From Candidatus Heritagella intestinalis (GTDB lineage: Bacteria; Bacillota; Clostridia; Oscillospirales; Acutalibacteraceae), in the NCBI GenBank assembly GCA_904420555.1, contig CAJFVO010000008.1, positions 31,121-95,120 on the forward strand: DNA of 64,000 nucleotides, read 5' to 3'. Position 1 is the stretch's first letter, and each line of letters begins with the position of its first letter. Of the stretch, positions 61,991-64,000 are shown piece by piece. The notes beneath the pieces were generated by a model. That model did no database searches, was not told the origin of the DNA, and was given only the letters and a program-made list of their open reading frames with translations. Made by a program: the position numbers and the translations under genes.

Positions 61991-63349
61991 TTAGTTTTTC
62001 AAGCTCTGGAGGGGAGCGGGAATCCGGCCGCCCCGGTGGATGAACTTGGCCGGGGAGTAGGGGTTCAGCTCCATTACCGGGCCGCTGCCCAGCAGGCCGC
62101 CAAAGTTCAGCTCGTCGCCCACCTTCTTGCCGATGGCGGGGATGACACGGACGGCGGTGGTCTTGCTGTTTACCATGCCGATAGCCGCTTCGTCAGCGAT
62201 AATGGCGGAGATCACCTCGCTGGAGGTGTCCCCGGGAATGACGATCATGTCCAGGCCCACAGAGCACACCGCAGTCATGGCTTCCAGTTTGGTGAGGGTC
62301 AGAGCGCCGCACTGGGCTGCGTGAATCATGCCGGCGTCTTCCGTGACCGGGATAAACGCGCCGGAAAGACCGCCCACATGGGAGGAGGCCATGACGCCGC
62401 CCTTTTTCACGGCGTCGTTGAGGAGGGCCAAAGCCGCCGTGGTGCCGTGAGCGCCGCAGCACTCCAGGCCCATTTCTTCCAGGATATAGGCTACGCTGTC
62501 GCCAATGGCCGGCGTGGGGGCCAGGGACAGGTCCACAATGCCGAAGGGCACGTTGAGCCGGCGGGAGGCTTCCTGGGCTACCAGCTGGCCCATCCGGGTG
62601 ACTTTAAAGGCGGTCTTTTTGATGATGTCGGCGATTTCCGTGATATCGCAGTCACCGGCCTTGGCCAAAGCAGCCCGCACGACGCCGGGGCCGGAAACAC
62701 CCACGTTGATTTCACAGTCCGGCTCGCCTACGCCGTGGAAAGCGCCGGCCATAAAGGGGTTGTCCTCCGGAGCGTTGCAGAATACCACCAGCTTGGCGGC
62801 GCCGATGCAGTCCCGGTCGGCAGTGGCCTGGGCAGTACGGGTGACAATCTGACCCATTTTGGCTACAGCGTCCATGTTAATGCCGGCCTTGGTGGAGCCG
62901 ATGTTCACCGAAGAGCAGACAAATTCCGTTTCGCTCAGGGCCTGGGGGATGCTCTCAATGAGGGCGTAGTCCCCGGGGCCGAAGCCCTTGTGTACCAAAG
63001 CGGAATAACCGCCGATAAAGTTGACGCCAACAGTGCGGGCGGCCTTGTCCAGGGCATGGGCAAAGCGCACCGGGTCCGCACCGGGGTTGGCGCCCGCCAC
63101 CATGGCGATGGGGGTAACGGAAATCCGCTTGTGGATAATCGGGATGCCGTATTCCTTGCTGATGTCCTCGCCGGTCTTCACCAGGTTCTGTGCATAGCGG
63201 CAGATTTTATCGTAGATTTTATCGCAGGCCCGGTCAGCGTCCGAGTCGATGCAGTCCAGCAGCGAGATACCCATAGTGATGGTGCGCACGTCCAGGTTCT
63301 CGTTGTCGATCATATTGATGGTTTCCAGTATATCGTGGGAATTGAGCAT
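61991..63349 (-). CDS. DUF711/UPF0210 (PFL family) protein
   Basis: 452 residues from [33 protein letters not shown] at 63349, the usual family length. An ATG four codons upstream (63361) abuts the AAAGGA site and is less suitable. Highly conserved blocks: [54 protein letters not shown] and HRGGRIPAP. Biochemical role undefined despite strong conservation. The ACT-domain gene just upstream is its usual partner. Confidence 0.93.
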   Translation of the reverse strand: MLNSHDILETINMIDNENLDVRTITMGISLLDCIDSDADRACDKIYDKICRYAQNLVKTGEDISKEYGIPIIHKRISVTPIAMVAGANPGADPVRFAHALDKAARTVGVNFIGGYSALVHKGFGPGDYALIESIPQALSETEFVCSSVNIGSTKAGINMDAVAKMGQIVTRTAQATADRDCIGAAKLVVFCNAPEDNPFMAGAFHGVGEPDCEINVGVSGPGVVRAALAKAGDCDITEIADIIKKTAFKVTRMGQLVAQEASRRLNVPFGIVDLSLAPTPAIGDSVAYILEEMGLECCGAHGTTAALALLNDAVKKGGVMASSHVGGLSGAFIPVTEDAGMIHAAQCGALTLTKLEAMTAVCSVGLDMIVIPGDTSSEVISAIIADEAAIGMVNSKTTAVRVIPAIGKKVGDELNFGGLLGSGPVMELNPYSPAKFIHRGGRIPAPLQSLKN

Positions 63350-63430
63350 GAGTGGTGACATTCCTTTCGCAAAGCCGCGCTTTCCCGGCCCGGCCGTTTT
63401 GTTGGGCTGCTTTTGGGCAGCAGGCATGGC

Positions 63431-63700
63431 TCAGATGCGGTGCATGGAGTTGAAAATATCCTCGTGCATCACGTGAATCCGCAGGTTCATCTCGTCCCCC
63501 ATATGGGTGAGCTGGTCGGAGAGCTCACTGAAAGGAATGTTGCATTTGGAAATCTCCACCATCATAATCATGGCGAACATATCCTGCAAAATGGACTGGG
63601 TCACTTCCAGGACATTGACATTGTGTTCTGCACAGACTGCGGAGACCTTTGCCAGAATCCCCACCATATCCTTGCCGATGACGGTAATAACAGCGCGCAT
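63431..63700 (-). CDS. ACT-domain protein (UPF0237)
   Basis: 89 residues, a single ACT domain: MRAVITVIGKDMVGILAKVSAVCAEHNVNVLEVTQSIL is the ligand-binding half. Probably senses an amino acid or related ligand and works with DUF711; both are commonly neighbours. 81 bases separate it from the DUF711 start. Confidence 0.93.
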   Translation of the reverse strand: MRAVITVIGKDMVGILAKVSAVCAEHNVNVLEVTQSILQDMFAMIMMVEISKCNIPFSELSDQLTHMGDEMNLRIHVMHEDIFNSMHRI

Positions 63701-63808
63701 AAAAATCCCTCCGTGGTTCGTTTTGCCTTTCGGAACAGCAGGCTTGCCACCTTATTAGGCGGTGGCCTCTGAAAATCCGGCAGTTTCTTTAATACGGTTT
63801 ATTGTTCA

Positions 63809-63837
63809 ATTATGGGGGAGAACGGGAAAAAAGTCAA
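63809..63837 (-). promoter_or_regulatory. Promoter of the ACT-DUF711 operon
   Basis: Minus strand TTGACT, 17-base spacer, CATAAT. Confidence 0.7.
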
Positions 63838-63901
63838 GCCCCGGCATAGGTATAGAAAGGCGTTGACTCATAAAATCTATTTTTAGGATCAGAACAAAAA
63901 G

Positions 63902-63948
63902 AAAAACCGCGCGGAAAGCCTGAAAACGGCTACTCCACGCGGTTTTTC
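63902..63948 (-). terminator. Terminator of tRNA-Lys
   Basis: AAAAACCGCG/CGCGGTTTTT stem with inner GCC/GGC pairs, directly past the tRNA 3' end. Confidence 0.85.
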
Positions 63949-63949
63949 G

Positions 63950-64000
63950 TGGTGAACCATCGGGGATTCGAACCCCGGACACCCTGATTAAAAGTCAGGT
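63950..64000 (-). tRNA. tRNA-Lys (anticodon TTT), partial
   Basis: The 3' 51 bases are in the window: anticodon stem CCTGA/TCAGG with loop CTTTTAA (TTT), T arm CGGGG-TTCGAAT-CCCCG, acceptor 3' strand and CCA. The 5' part lies beyond the right edge. Confidence 0.93.

Overview
The window looks like a chromosomal segment of a Gram-positive gut anaerobe of the Clostridia, most likely Oscillospirales/Ruminococcaceae; I cannot name the genus. The pointers are a dnaG-rpoD pair, strong AGGAGG-type ribosome binding sites with several TTG/GTG starts, sigmaA-like promoters, a flavodiiron protein, a split two-protein methionine synthase, and surface proteins ending in an NPATG sortase-type signal. Most genes look GC-rich (judged by eye). 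AT-rich sequence is confined to a spacer at 51.7-52.4 kb and an island at about 59.5-61.9 kb.

Layout. 0-10 kb: tail of a membrane-anchored surface protein, small HMA metal-binding protein, pyruvate kinase, a degenerate VanY-like protein, L31, YigZ, dGTPase-like protein, dnaG, rpoD, an Rrf2 regulator and a MmcQ/YjbR protein. 10.4-22.7 kb: rpoB-rpoC, then rpsL-rpsG-fusA-tuf, with a promoter for the second block starting inside the end of rpoC. 22.8-32.2 kb: tRNA-Gln, argC, a glycosyltransferase, a flavodiiron protein, then on the minus strand the one-carbon/methionine genes (metF, separate MetH reactivation protein, metH, acetyltransferase). 32.4-47 kb: ECF sigma factor with an RsgI/PepSY-type membrane partner, DegV, SGNH hydrolase, ZIP transporter, URO-D-like protein with a divergent AraC regulator, rRNA methyltransferase, GNAT, flavin-binding protein, ilvE, SdpI-like protein, XRE regulator and an ABC exporter. 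47.3-56.2 kb: two large, related GH85 endo-beta-N-acetylglucosaminidases, both exported and sortase-anchored, probably releasing N-glycans from host glycoproteins. 56.3-57.3 kb: tRNA-Leu and tRNA-Ala flanking a repeat array. 57.4-64 kb: a lipoprotein, an ADP-ribosylglycohydrolase with a small partner gene, an AT-rich lipoprotein/cysteine-peptidase pair, the ACT plus DUF711 pair, and a truncated tRNA-Lys.

The strongest unexplained signal is non-coding. A structured intergenic repeat of about 110 bp occurs twice in opposite orientation (about 30.19-30.30 kb and 56.76-56.88 kb). Its nested stems differ between copies by paired, compensating base changes. The second copy lies within a tandem array of terminator-like units behind tRNA-Leu. 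Other points of interest are the degenerate VanY-like protein, the RsgI-like protein tied to an ECF sigma factor, paired palindromes upstream of the second GH85 gene and of the XRE gene, and the ADP-ribosylglycohydrolase gene pair.
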